A stretch of 64,000 bases of DNA from positions 1,054,001 to 1,118,000 of the forward strand of contig NZ_JACVAK010000002.1 in assembly GCF_014851805.1 (NCBI RefSeq), written 5' to 3'. Source of the stretch: Pseudoxanthomonas sp. PXM02. GTDB lineage: Bacteria; Pseudomonadota; Gammaproteobacteria; Xanthomonadales; Xanthomonadaceae. Below the pieces are notes generated by a model. It searched no databases and was not told where the DNA came from. It saw only the letters and a program-made list of their open reading frames with translations. Of the stretch, positions 34,284 through 41,780 are shown one piece after another; the first letter of the stretch is position 1, and each line of letters opens with the position of its first letter. Both the position numbers and the translations under genes were made by a program.

Positions 34284-34814
34284 ATGGGTATCGCGACACT
34301 CGAACCGCGGCAATGGCTGTCGAAGCACTGGGTCATCCCCGTCATCCTCGCCGTAGTGGCCGGTGATCTGGCCTCGGTCTTCTTTGCCGGCTGGACGGAT
34401 GCCCGGTTCGTCGAAGCCGCATTGCTGTTCGACTTCGTGGTGCTGCTGCCCTGTCTTTACTGGTGGTGCTACCGCAGCAAGGGTCGGGCGGCGATCGTGC
34501 AGGCGGTCGCGCTCGCGTGTTTCGGCGCCTGGTGCATGGGCAAGCTCGTGCCGGTGGAGCACCGGCATCTGGTCGACTGGGTCGGCCGCCTGCGGTATGT
34601 CGGCCTGGCTGCCCTGTTGCTGCTGGAGATCAAGCTGGGCGTGATGGTCTACAAGGCCGTCGTCTTTTCCGGCCAATCGAAGCAGGACGCGCAACGCACG
34701 TTCGAGTCCGAAGGCATGCCGCGCTGGCTGGCGACGTTCATGGCCTTCGAGGCGTCGCTATGGCGCCGGCTGTGGCTGTTCGTGCAGCGAATCTTTTCCC
34801 GCAGCACCCCGTGA
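34284..34814 (+). CDS. Inner-membrane protein, unknown
   Basis: 176 residues, starting MGIATLEPRQWLSKHWVIPV, with about four transmembrane helices (VIPVILAVVAGDLASVFFAGW, ALLFDFVVLLPCLYWW, AIVQAVALACFGAWCMG, LRYVGLAALLLLEIKLGVMVY) and a polar C-terminal segment with RRLWLFVQRIFSRSTP. AGGACAGGA precedes the ATG. It is divergent from the TetR gene. The function is unknown. Confidence 0.75.
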   Translation: MGIATLEPRQWLSKHWVIPVILAVVAGDLASVFFAGWTDARFVEAALLFDFVVLLPCLYWWCYRSKGRAAIVQAVALACFGAWCMGKLVPVEHRHLVDWVGRLRYVGLAALLLLEIKLGVMVYKAVVFSGQSKQDAQRTFESEGMPRWLATFMAFEASLWRRLWLFVQRIFSRSTP

Positions 34815-34884
34815 CCGCGTGGCCGCGCCGGCGCGTCATGCGACGATCGCGCAGCGCATGAGGTAACCGGCGTCGGCGATGACC

Positions 34885-35580
34885 TCATGGTGCCAGCGCG
34901 GCGTCCACGGCGGCGCCGGCATGCAGCGCAGTGGTGTCGAACAGGGGCACGCGCGCATCCTGTGGACCCACCAGCAGGCCGATCTCGGTACAGCCCAGGA
35001 TGATGGCCTGTGCGCCGCGGGCGACCAGGTCCTCCATGATGCGGCGGTAGGTATCGCGCGACGCATCGCGGATCACGCCGCGACACAGTTCGTCATAGAT
35101 CACGTCATGCACCACGGTGCGGTCCTCGGCGTCCGGCACGAGCACCCGTAGGCCGTGCCGATCCTGCAGGCGCTGACGATAGAAATCCTGTTCCATCGTG
35201 AAGCGCGTGCCCAGCAGGCCGACGGTGCCATGGCCGGCGGTCGTGATGGCGGCGGCGGTGGCATCGGCGATGTGCAGCAGTGGAATCGACACCGCGGCTT
35301 CCATCTGCGGGGCCACCTTGTGCATGGTGTTGGTGCACAGCACCAGCAGGTCGGCACCGGCAGCCTGCACGCGACGTGCGGCATCGGCCAGCAGCTCGCC
35401 CGCGGTCTGCCAGTCGCCGTCGCGCTGCAATTGCTCGACATCATGGAAGTCGACGCTGTACAGCACCACCTTGGCCGAATGCAGCCCGCCCAGCCGCGCC
35501 TTGATGCCCTCGTTGACCAGGCGGTAGTAGGGCACCGTCGATTCCCAGCTCATCCCGCCAATCAGGCCGATCGTCTTCAT
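34885..35580 (-). CDS. Aspartate/glutamate racemase family protein
   Basis: 231 residues with both catalytic cysteines of the PLP-independent racemases: Cys82 in LLVLCTNTMHK and Cys197 in IILGCTEIGLL. The N-terminal KTIGLIGGMSWESTVPYYRLVN is typical of the YgeA-like aspartate racemase branch. It would interconvert D and L forms of an acidic or other amino acid; the substrate cannot be fixed from sequence. The ATG at 35580 is the conserved start. Confidence 0.92.
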   Translation of the reverse strand: MKTIGLIGGMSWESTVPYYRLVNEGIKARLGGLHSAKVVLYSVDFHDVEQLQRDGDWQTAGELLADAARRVQAAGADLLVLCTNTMHKVAPQMEAAVSIPLLHIADATAAAITTAGHGTVGLLGTRFTMEQDFYRQRLQDRHGLRVLVPDAEDRTVVHDVIYDELCRGVIRDASRDTYRRIMEDLVARGAQAIILGCTEIGLLVGPQDARVPLFDTTALHAGAAVDAALAP

Positions 35581-35740
35581 GCGTGTCCTGCCGCCCATGG
35601 ATATGGGAAGGGATTATGCGGGCGTCGCACGCCGTGGAGGCTTGAGCGGTTTGACGGGTGAGGGTAGGTTGCGTTGCACGCGCCGCAGCCCGCGGATGTC
35701 GAGCCTGATCCCGCCACCCCATTCCATCGAGGATGCGCCG

Positions 35741-36079
35741 ATGAAATATCTGATCTCCTTTCCCAGTGCGGCGATGGTGGTGACCGGCGATGCGCTGGAA
35801 GCAGCCAGTCGTGATTCGCATGCGGTGATCGAGGATGCGAAAGCCGCGGGGGTCTACGTCTTTGGCGGCGGCATCGACGAGCGCGTGCCGCCGGTGCTCG
35901 TCTCCGGTGACGGTCGCGTGGCCGAGGGAGGCTATCCGTGGGCGCCGCCGCTCAACGGCGGCTTTGCGGTGTTCGAACTGCCTTCGCGCGATGACGCCAT
36001 CGCCTGGGCCGCACGTATCGCGCAAGCCTGCCGCTGCGATCAGGAACTGCGGGTGTTCGGGTTCGATCCGGCCTCGTGA
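35741..36079 (+). CDS. YCII-related domain protein
   Basis: 112 residues: MKYLISFPSAAMVVTG at the start, then HAVIEDAKAAGVYVFGGGID, GGYPWAPPLNGGFAVFELPSRDDAIAWAARIA and RVFGFDPAS. This is the dimeric ferredoxin-like YCII/DGPF fold; the reaction is usually unknown, though some members sit with ECF sigma factors, which is not the case here. GAGGA lies 7-11 bases before the ATG. Confidence 0.8.
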   Translation: MKYLISFPSAAMVVTGDALEAASRDSHAVIEDAKAAGVYVFGGGIDERVPPVLVSGDGRVAEGGYPWAPPLNGGFAVFELPSRDDAIAWAARIAQACRCDQELRVFGFDPAS

Positions 36080-36087
36080 GGGTAGTG

Positions 36088-36109
36088 GTGGGAGGCGCAC
36101 TACGTCGCG
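36088..36109. repeat. Degenerate REP-like arm
   Basis: gtgggaggcgcactacgtcg keeps most of the bases of the gtgggagcgacgtaagtcgc arm seen three times elsewhere in the window, but the matching right arm is not intact. It marks the left edge of the lower-GC stretch. Confidence 0.4.
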
Positions 36110-36192
36110 CGCCACAGGGCGCGCGGTGATGAAGCAGTTCATCGGATCCCCGCCCACTTCGCGGGGGCACTCAATTCCTACGTGGGGTTTCT

Positions 36193-36630
36193 ATGGATAC
36201 GGCGAAGCGCTTAAGACATCGAAAGGCGATGCGGGGCTGCCTTGTTGCCGTCGTCGCCCTTGGTCTCGTCGGCTGCAAGATGCGTCCGGCTCTCCTGTCT
36301 GCGCGTTCGCACAGCGAACCACAGGAAGAAGTTGTGCAGGTCACGTTGCGGTCTGCCGACGCCGAGAGCATCAAGCGTCGACAGATGCATTTCTCGCTCG
36401 TGATCGTCAATTGCACGGGGGCGGAAGATCGCTACCCCGCAGAGGCCAGGATCAGCGGCCAGCGCATCGATGAGTTTCGTTACCCAACGGACGGGGATAC
36501 TGTGCAGATAACGGGTCGGATTCCCTTAGGGATTTTTGCCCGGTATGCCCAGCCTTGCGCGCTTCTGCAGGGCGGCGGCTACTTCACGGGCACCATCAAG
36601 TCGAGCAGGGTGCCCATCGATCGCAGATAG
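36193..36630 (+). CDS. Small lipoprotein, unknown
   Basis: 145 residues. The N-terminus is a lipoprotein signal with lipobox LVGC (GCLVAVVALGLVGCKMRP). The mature part has a single beta-rich domain with HFSLVIVNCTGAEDRYPAEARISG and two further Cys (NCTG, QPCALL), which could form a disulfide. It has lower G+C than the flanking core genes, consistent with recent arrival. The function is unknown. It is the first of eight small same-strand genes up to 39792. Confidence 0.7.
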   Translation: MDTAKRLRHRKAMRGCLVAVVALGLVGCKMRPALLSARSHSEPQEEVVQVTLRSADAESIKRRQMHFSLVIVNCTGAEDRYPAEARISGQRIDEFRYPTDGDTVQITGRIPLGIFARYAQPCALLQGGGYFTGTIKSSRVPIDRR

Positions 36631-36697
36631 GGGTGTACTGTTCATCCACGCCGGACCACGCTTCGCGGATCGGTCTGACTCAGGCGCCAGGTACCCT

Positions 36698-37156
36698 ATG
36701 AAACTTGCCGTAACACTGCTGCTGGCGTCGGTGGCCTGGTCCGCTCAGGCGGCCGGGCCGGCCACACCCCCGTCCGGACTGGTGGAGACATCGTGCTCCT
36801 TCATGTTCTCCACGGACGAAGGGGAGTCCAGATTCGTGGAGGTGCCAGGATTGAGCGTGCTGCATCCGCCGGCATCGCAACCGAAGTTGGACGTACAGCT
36901 CGATCCGGGCATATCCATGGACGGCGTTGTCTGCTGGCGCTCGCGGGCGGAGATAGGGCCCAATGACGACTGGGCTGCCGGAACCGGCGTTCCTCTGTAC
37001 ATCAAACAGGAAGGCGATGCTGCCGACAGCACCGTTCTTGTGCTGGAGCTCACGGAGGTGGGTTATCGGGTACGCGTTGTTTCCGGGCCGGAACTCTCCA
37101 GCGAACAGGCTGACCAGACCGTCTCTCATATTGAGCGCTTCAACTTGCGTCGCTAG
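36698..37156 (+). CDS. Small exported protein, unknown
   Basis: 152 residues with a clear signal peptide (MKLAVTLLLASVAWSAQAAG). The mature part is acidic and beta-rich, with two Cys (ETSCSFMF, GVVCWRSR). The sequence before the ATG (36677-36700, gactcaggcgccaggtaccc) resembles the leaders of the genes at 37549 and 38484. I do not recognise a family. Confidence 0.7.
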   Translation: MKLAVTLLLASVAWSAQAAGPATPPSGLVETSCSFMFSTDEGESRFVEVPGLSVLHPPASQPKLDVQLDPGISMDGVVCWRSRAEIGPNDDWAAGTGVPLYIKQEGDAADSTVLVLELTEVGYRVRVVSGPELSSEQADQTVSHIERFNLRR

Positions 37157-37253
37157 AGTGGCGCCGTCAGCCCGTTCGACCCGACGCCGCCTCGTGGGCC
37201 GGCATGGTCCAGGCGCTGGCATGCTTTACCCATGGCTTCTACGGAAAGGAACA

Positions 37254-37469
37254 ATGAGCAGGAATCTCGGACTCTCGAACATCTATCTCGGGGTGGGTGC
37301 CGCGCTGATCGCCATGGCAGTGATCGCACTGGTCGCCGCGTTTGTTGTTCCATCGGAGGCCGCTTTCTTTGCGATCGGCCAGATAGCCGGTTTCTGTTTC
37401 GTCTCGGGCGCGGTGCTGTATGTCATTGGTCGCATTGCGCGAGTCAGGCGCCCGGGTGCCCAGGCCTGA
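37254..37469 (+). CDS. Small two-helix membrane protein
   Basis: 71 residues starting MSRNLGLSNIYLGVGAALIA. Two transmembrane helices (IYLGVGAALIAMAVIALVAAFVV and FFAIGQIAGFCFVSGAVLYVIG) are followed by a short basic tail RIARVRRPGAQA. GGAAAGGA lies 5-12 bases before the ATG, which fixes the start. The function is unknown. Confidence 0.65.
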   Translation: MSRNLGLSNIYLGVGAALIAMAVIALVAAFVVPSEAAFFAIGQIAGFCFVSGAVLYVIGRIARVRRPGAQA

Positions 37470-37548
37470 CATGTCATTGATGTCGAAGCAGATGGGTCTT
37501 CCACTGAAGCCGCTTCTTGGCTCGGCTTGATTCAGGAGTCAGGTGCTT

Positions 37549-38019
37549 ATGAATCTCTCTGACTATTTGATAGACCAACAAGGTCATGACTGGAGCACGA
37601 TCCTGGCGGACTGGGCGTGGCTGCTGCCAACCGATCTGACGGTGTGGATGGTCAACCGGTTCGGTGATCTGATCTTTGTTCCGGAAGACGGGACTGTCCA
37701 TTTCCTGGACATCGGTGCCGGTTCGGTCACCCAGCTTGCGCAAAGTCGCGAAGACTTCTCGATGCTCGTTGACCTCTGGGAAAATGCGGACAACTGGCTG
37801 TTGATCTCGCTCACTGACGGGTGCGTTGCAGCGGGCCACATGCTCGGTCCCGGTCAGTGCTACACGTTCAAACTCGCGCCGGTCTTTGGCGGCCAATACG
37901 CCCTCGACAACATTGCGGTCGGCGACCTGGTCGTCAACTACAGTCTGCTCGCGCAGATTCATAGACAGATAAAGGACCTTCCTGACGGCGCCCAGATCAA
38001 GCTTGTGCTGGATGCCTGA
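37549..38019 (+). CDS. DUF1851 / Tdi1-like immunity-type protein
   Basis: 156 residues, cytoplasmic. The arrangement MVNRFGDLIFVPEDGTVHFLDIGAGSVTQLAQSREDFSMLV followed by PVFGGQYALDNIAVGDLVVNYSLLAQIHRQIKDLP matches the DUF1851 domain, found at the C-terminus of T6SS immunity protein Tdi1 and in many orphan immunity genes. It would neutralise a DNase-type effector if the parallel holds. No toxin gene or T6SS gene lies nearby, so it may be an orphan immunity gene. AGGAG lies 12-16 bases before the ATG at 37549. G+C is about 55% in its first part, well below the core. Confidence 0.75.
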   Translation: MNLSDYLIDQQGHDWSTILADWAWLLPTDLTVWMVNRFGDLIFVPEDGTVHFLDIGAGSVTQLAQSREDFSMLVDLWENADNWLLISLTDGCVAAGHMLGPGQCYTFKLAPVFGGQYALDNIAVGDLVVNYSLLAQIHRQIKDLPDGAQIKLVLDA

Positions 38020-38187
38020 GCACGCATTCAGACAGACTGCTGGCCCGACGATCTTGATATCAGGTGCAGCGTTGTCTTCGCCGAAGTGGTTCACGTTATT
38101 CAAGCCGAGGTCGCTCTTTGGCGAGGTTTACACTTCAAGTCGTTCGCCACTGATCGGCGTTTTCCCGTCCTGAGTGAGGCGTGCTGC

Positions 38188-38427
38188 ATGCGCAAAGTCG
38201 TCCGACCTGTCGCGATCTTCGTCCTGCTTTACCTGATCGCCAGCCTGATCCTCTATCTCGGGATGCCTCATCTCTTGGCGTGGCACGAGGCGGCCTGCGC
38301 CTCACCTTCCAGACTGTGTTCGTCTTCCACCCTGTTCCTTTCCTACTGGTGGCTGGCCTGGTTACCCATGCTTGCCATCGTTACCCTACTGATAGACAGG
38401 ATTCTTGCCAGGCGGCGCGTGGCCTGA
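38188..38427 (+). CDS. Small membrane protein, unknown
   Basis: 79 residues starting MRKVVRPVAIFVLLYLIASL, with two hydrophobic helices separated by a stretch with two Cys (EAACASPSRLCSSS), and a basic end. The upstream 168 bases after the DUF1851 gene hold no gene I can support. There is no clear ribosome site, so the start is less certain. Confidence 0.55.
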   Translation: MRKVVRPVAIFVLLYLIASLILYLGMPHLLAWHEAACASPSRLCSSSTLFLSYWWLAWLPMLAIVTLLIDRILARRRVA

Positions 38428-38483
38428 CATCCAAACAAGTCTGTCCATTGCACTATTCGGTTCAATACAGAAATCAGGTGCCC

Positions 38484-38837
38484 ATGACGGATCCCCGCAA
38501 ACTTCTGGAAGAACTGGAGCTGGCCTTGCTCGATCCTTCCGGTCGGTCAGACGTATCGCTACTGGACCGGCTGGTTGCCGATGAGTTTGTTGAGGTAGCG
38601 GCCAGCGGAAGAACCTTCGGCAAGGACGAGGTGCTCGCCCGCCTGCCATTGGAGACGGGCGTGTCATTCCGTGCGGACGACGTCTCCGTCAATCTGCTCT
38701 CGCCGACCGTTGGGCTGGTCACTTACACCACGACACGCACGGCGGATGGCGTGGCGGTTTCCTCACGGCGCTGTTCGATCTGGCGCCTTGCGGGAGACCA
38801 GTGGCAGATGGTCTACCATCAGGGGACGCTGGCATAG
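38484..38837 (+). CDS. DUF4440/SnoaL-like NTF2-fold protein
   Basis: 117 residues: LEELELALLDPSGRSDVSLLDRLVADEFVEVAASGRTFGKDEVLARLP, then VGLVTYTTTRTADGVAVSSRRCSIWRLAGDQWQMVYHQGTL. This is the compact DUF4440 form of the NTF2-like fold, cytoplasmic. The function is unknown. The bases just before its ATG (38457-38487) closely resemble those before the DUF1851 gene (37522-37552). Confidence 0.82.
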   Translation: MTDPRKLLEELELALLDPSGRSDVSLLDRLVADEFVEVAASGRTFGKDEVLARLPLETGVSFRADDVSVNLLSPTVGLVTYTTTRTADGVAVSSRRCSIWRLAGDQWQMVYHQGTLA

Positions 38838-38927
38838 AAGGCGGATGCCATCCGGGAATTCATCCGGTCTGAACCTGTGTTGCGAATCAACCTGGTCCAG
38901 ACATCGGTCCACAAACAGGAGGTGGGT

Positions 38928-39302
38928 ATGGTCAGGGCCGTTTTCGTTGCACTCTGCATGTGCTTCCCGCTGTCGGCGATGGCGCAGTCCGCGCCCGATT
39001 TCGCCCGGGCCGACGCGCGCGCCGATGCGCAGTGGGAGGATCGCCGCGAAGAGACGTCGGCCTACGCCGAAGCCTGGGCGGCATTCAACAACGCCCATCA
39101 TCTCGATGAGCGTGACGGCTGCTACTTCAGGGCCGACGGACAACTGACCCAGGTGCTCGAGATCGATGCCAATGGGAAGGTGGTCGGCTACTTCACGGAC
39201 CAGGACAACGGCCGCTCCCAGTGCTGGCGTACGACGTATCTGGGCGTGGTGTTCCCCAAGCCGCCGTTCGCACCGTACTGGCACAAGCTGGTGATGCAGT
39301 GA
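38928..39302 (+). CDS. Exported protein, paralogue of the protein at 54860
   Basis: 124 residues with signal MVRAVFVALCMCFPLSAMAQ. The C-terminal half, LEIDANGKVVGYFTDQDNGRSQCWRTTYLGVVFPKPPFAPYW, shares the layout A-G/N-G-K-V-V, a single Cys, and P-P-x-A-P-Y/F with the exported protein at 54860-55237. AGGAGGT lies 6-12 bases before the ATG. The pattern recalls a TonB C-terminal-like or periplasmic binding module, but I do not recognise the family and the role is unknown. Confidence 0.75.
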   Translation: MVRAVFVALCMCFPLSAMAQSAPDFARADARADAQWEDRREETSAYAEAWAAFNNAHHLDERDGCYFRADGQLTQVLEIDANGKVVGYFTDQDNGRSQCWRTTYLGVVFPKPPFAPYWHKLVMQ

Positions 39303-39366
39303 TATCCCATCGGCCCGTCAGTCCGGGCGAGTCGCGCGTCGCGGCTCGTATCAGGCCCCAGCATTG

Positions 39367-39792
39367 ATGGGCATCGAAGATCGCATCATCCAGGCCAGGG
39401 GCGGTGGCGTCATCGTGGGGATTCGCGCTGTGCAGGGATGCACGCTTGAAGACGCAGCCGGCCACTTCGGCCTGTTTCCAGAACGTGCGCACTACTTCGA
39501 GATCGATGCAGCGGAAGCGCAGGCGGTGCTGGTGGCCGTGCTTTCCCGGGACATGGCGTACGGCATCAATCTTGTTCCGCCGGATGAAGCACAGGCGCTG
39601 GCGGCGGCGTTCGTGGGCCAGTTCGCGAAGGAGTCAGCCGGGTACTACACCAACGGCGACTATGGAAAGCCGAAGACCACATCCGGCGTTGGTCCGGGCT
39701 GGAATCCGGTAACGGACGCCACGTTCGATACGGGCGTGCTTGTGGTCTCGCCCTCGCGGATCGCGTGCGCATGGTTCATGGATGAGGACTAG
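39367..39792 (+). CDS. Hypothetical protein, immunity-like in size and setting
   Basis: 141 residues, no signal or membrane helix. It contains GVIVGIRAVQGCTLEDAAGHFGL, HYFEIDAAEAQAVLVAVLSRDMAYGINLV, a polar insert GDYGKPKTTSGVGPGW, and ends IACAWFMDED. No family is recognised. The ATG at 39367 is preferred to an adjacent TTG one codon earlier. It is the last of the small-gene array. Confidence 0.65.
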   Translation: MGIEDRIIQARGGGVIVGIRAVQGCTLEDAAGHFGLFPERAHYFEIDAAEAQAVLVAVLSRDMAYGINLVPPDEAQALAAAFVGQFAKESAGYYTNGDYGKPKTTSGVGPGWNPVTDATFDTGVLVVSPSRIACAWFMDED

Positions 39793-39896
39793 CGCCTCGT
39801 GTTGGCGCGGCGCCCAGATAGTGGGTGTACCCCGGATGAGTCGATCCAGCGCATCGCGTGGCGGGTAGAATCGGGCCTCCTGTGCGAGAGGTCGTC

Positions 39897-40556
39897 ATGA
39901 AGAAGGATCTACCTTGGACTGCCGTGGAACCGGCCGGGGACCGATACTTGGGAAATGTCGCCCGGGAGTACCTGGCAGAGCGCGTCGACAAGCCGGTGTG
40001 GGCTGCTGAAGACCGGGCGGTTCGCGACTATCTTTCTTCGCTGTCGCCCGGCGCTCGCGTCCTGGACGTCCCGTTCGGCACTGGTCGTTTCGCCCCCGTC
40101 TATCTCGAGCGTGGCTTGCAGGTCGCCGGGATCGATATTTCGGCTGACATGCTCTCGGTCGCACGCGAGGAGTTCGGTCCTGCGATCGACCATATGGATA
40201 TCCGGGTGGGCGACGCGCTGAGCCTGCCATTTGAGGATGGAGTGTTCGATGCCGTTGTGTCGATCCGTTTCCTTGAGTCGATCATCCCTTGGGCAGACGT
40301 CGAAGCTTGCCTGCGCGAGTTCGCGCGCGTCTGCCGTGGTATCGCGGTCGTGCGCCTCAACAATCGGCTCGACACCCAGCCGCCCGCAGTGGCGCCTGCT
40401 CCGTCCGAACGCATGGGATCGAGGTTCTATCTCCCCGAAGTCACCGCCCTTGTCGAGCGCTGCGGCTGGCGTCTTGCCGACAGTGTCGTCGTGCAGATGG
40501 ACAAGGACGGAAAGGGCGAGAAGCGCGTGGCGCTTCTGCAGCGACTCACCCCCTGA
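39897..40556 (+). CDS. Class I SAM-dependent methyltransferase
   Basis: 219 residues. The SAM-binding motif I is VLDVPFGTGRFAP, motif II VAGIDISADML, and motif IV/post FEDGVFDAVVSIRFLESI; a late YLPEVTALVERCGWRL is typical of Methyltransf_11 proteins. VPFGTGR is a slight variant of the usual GxGxG. The substrate is unknown. GAGAGG lies 6-11 bases before the ATG, and a GTAGAAT hexamer is found about 35 bases upstream. Confidence 0.88.
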   Translation: MKKDLPWTAVEPAGDRYLGNVAREYLAERVDKPVWAAEDRAVRDYLSSLSPGARVLDVPFGTGRFAPVYLERGLQVAGIDISADMLSVAREEFGPAIDHMDIRVGDALSLPFEDGVFDAVVSIRFLESIIPWADVEACLREFARVCRGIAVVRLNNRLDTQPPAVAPAPSERMGSRFYLPEVTALVERCGWRLADSVVVQMDKDGKGEKRVALLQRLTP

Positions 40557-40782
40557 CCTGGCCGGATGCGTAATGACGGCGTGCTGATCTGGGGCTCGGG
40601 CCGGTTTGCTCCGTGCAGCCTGCTGTAGGACCGGGAGCACTTCATCCTGGCTTGTCGAGCCCGTGCCGGGGATGGTCGTCCGACAGCGCATCGCGGGATA
40701 GCTTGACCAGGTGCGGCACTGTCCTGCCCACGGCACGCATCGACGGCGACTGCGCAAAAAATGCATAGCCCGGAAACGACGA

Positions 40783-40800
40783 AGGCCCGAAAACGGGCCT
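40783..40800 (-). terminator. Intrinsic terminator of tRNA-Leu
   Basis: aggcccg (40783-40789), aaaa, cgggcct (40794-40800): a perfect 7-bp stem and 4-base loop, read as the minus-strand transcript end just after the tRNA. It lies 7 bases past the CCA end. Confidence 0.75.
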
Positions 40801-40807
40801 AAGTCAC

Positions 40808-40893
40808 TGGTGCCGAAGGTGGGACTCGAACCCACACGCTTTTAAGGGCGGCGGATTTTGAGTCCGCTGCGTCTACCATTCCGCCACTTCGGC
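40808..40893 (-). tRNA. tRNA-Leu (anticodon CAA)
   Basis: On the minus strand the gene starts GCCGAAGTGGCGGAATGG, has an anticodon stem-loop GCGGA-CTCAAAA-TCCGC with anticodon CAA (reading UUG), a long variable arm (CGCCCTTAAAAGCG), T-loop GGTTCGAGTCC and an encoded CCA at 40808-40810. The acceptor GCCGAAG pairs with CTTCGGC. The long variable arm confirms a leucine-type class II tRNA of 86 bases including CCA. Confidence 0.97.
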
Positions 40894-40954
40894 GCGGAGG
40901 CGGAGTATAGCTGAGCCCGGCCCCCCACCGACAGGGGCACGGTCCCGAAGCGCT

Positions 40955-41542
40955 TCAGTTGACCTGGTCGGTGCCCAGCAGGCGCTCGCCGCGACGCTGC
41001 CAGCCGTCCTTGCCAGCCTCTTCCTCCGGCGTGAAGATCCCGCAGCGGACCATCGTGCGCTGGTAGACGTGCAGGCTGACCGCGATCGCCTTGTCGCTGG
41101 GATTGCGAATGGTGTGGTACTCGTGCGGCGGAATCAGGCTGCCTGCCGATCCCGTGCCGGCCTCGATGGTGCCGGCGGGAACGAAGCGGTAACGCACGTC
41201 ATCGTGCTCGGCCAGTTCGTACTGGGTGATCTCCAGCCGGCCGCGCCACACGCCCTCCACGCACCACATGCCCGAATGGTCGTGGATCTTGGTGCCCTGG
41301 CCCGGGCCCCAGGTCATCGCGATGACGCTGTAGCCGTGCTCCGGGCTGGTGTACAGCTCGCGCCGCGCGTAGTGGTCGGAGATGGGCTCCAGCACGCAGG
41401 ACGGCAGGCTGACCTCTTCGTCGCAGATCAGTTCGCACAGCGACTTGCGCAGCGCATCGGTGACGGCGCGGTCGTCGCCCAGGGTGACGGCGGCGTCCAG
41501 CGAGGCGATCAGCTTGTCGGCGCCGGGGAAATCGAGGGTCAT
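40955..41542 (-). CDS. Cysteine dioxygenase type I
   Basis: 195 residues. Cupin motif 1 has His87 and His89 (IHDHSGMWCVEG), and a later His in PPHEYHTIRN supplies the third iron ligand of the 3-His centre. It should oxidise L-cysteine to cysteine sulfinate with Fe(II) and O2 in the cytoplasm. Close relatives can act on 3-mercaptopropionate, so the thiol is not fully certain. The ATG at 41542 is chosen because upstream in-frame sequence is a repeat-rich non-coding region. It neighbours metX, which fits sulfur metabolism. Confidence 0.9.
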   Translation of the reverse strand: MTLDFPGADKLIASLDAAVTLGDDRAVTDALRKSLCELICDEEVSLPSCVLEPISDHYARRELYTSPEHGYSVIAMTWGPGQGTKIHDHSGMWCVEGVWRGRLEITQYELAEHDDVRYRFVPAGTIEAGTGSAGSLIPPHEYHTIRNPSDKAIAVSLHVYQRTMVRCGIFTPEEEAGKDGWQRRGERLLGTDQVN

Positions 41543-41625
41543 GGCACGGCCCGCAGAAGAATGTGGGGCCATTTTAGCCGGCTGGGCCGAGGAGGGTGTC
41601 GTGCGCTGCGGAATGGTCGGCTTTT

Positions 41626-41769
41626 CCCCTCTCCCCGCGCGCGGGGAGAGGGTGCCGAAGGCGGGTGAGGGGCGAACGGAGTGGGAACGCGTCGTTTGCA
41701 GCGGCAGATACCGCGCTCGCCCCTCATCCGTCCTCCGGGCACCTTCTCCCCGCCTGGCGGGGAGAAGGG
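41626..41769. repeat. GC-rich palindromic element pair
   Basis: cccctctccccgcgcgcggg with its continuation (41626-41652) is one hairpin. gcaccttctccccgcctggc and its continuation near 41740-41769 is a second, and tgccgaaggcgggtgagggg faces cccctcatccgtcctccggg in inverted order. The two sub-hairpins together form a larger inverted repeat. The same design recurs at 43967-44145. It fills the gap between cysteine dioxygenase and metX. Confidence 0.8.
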
Positions 41770-41780
41770 AGCAACAGCGG

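Noticed and set aside
36193-39792. Integron cassette array
   Set aside because: Spacing resembles cassettes, but no integrase and no convincing attC core pairs were found by eye.
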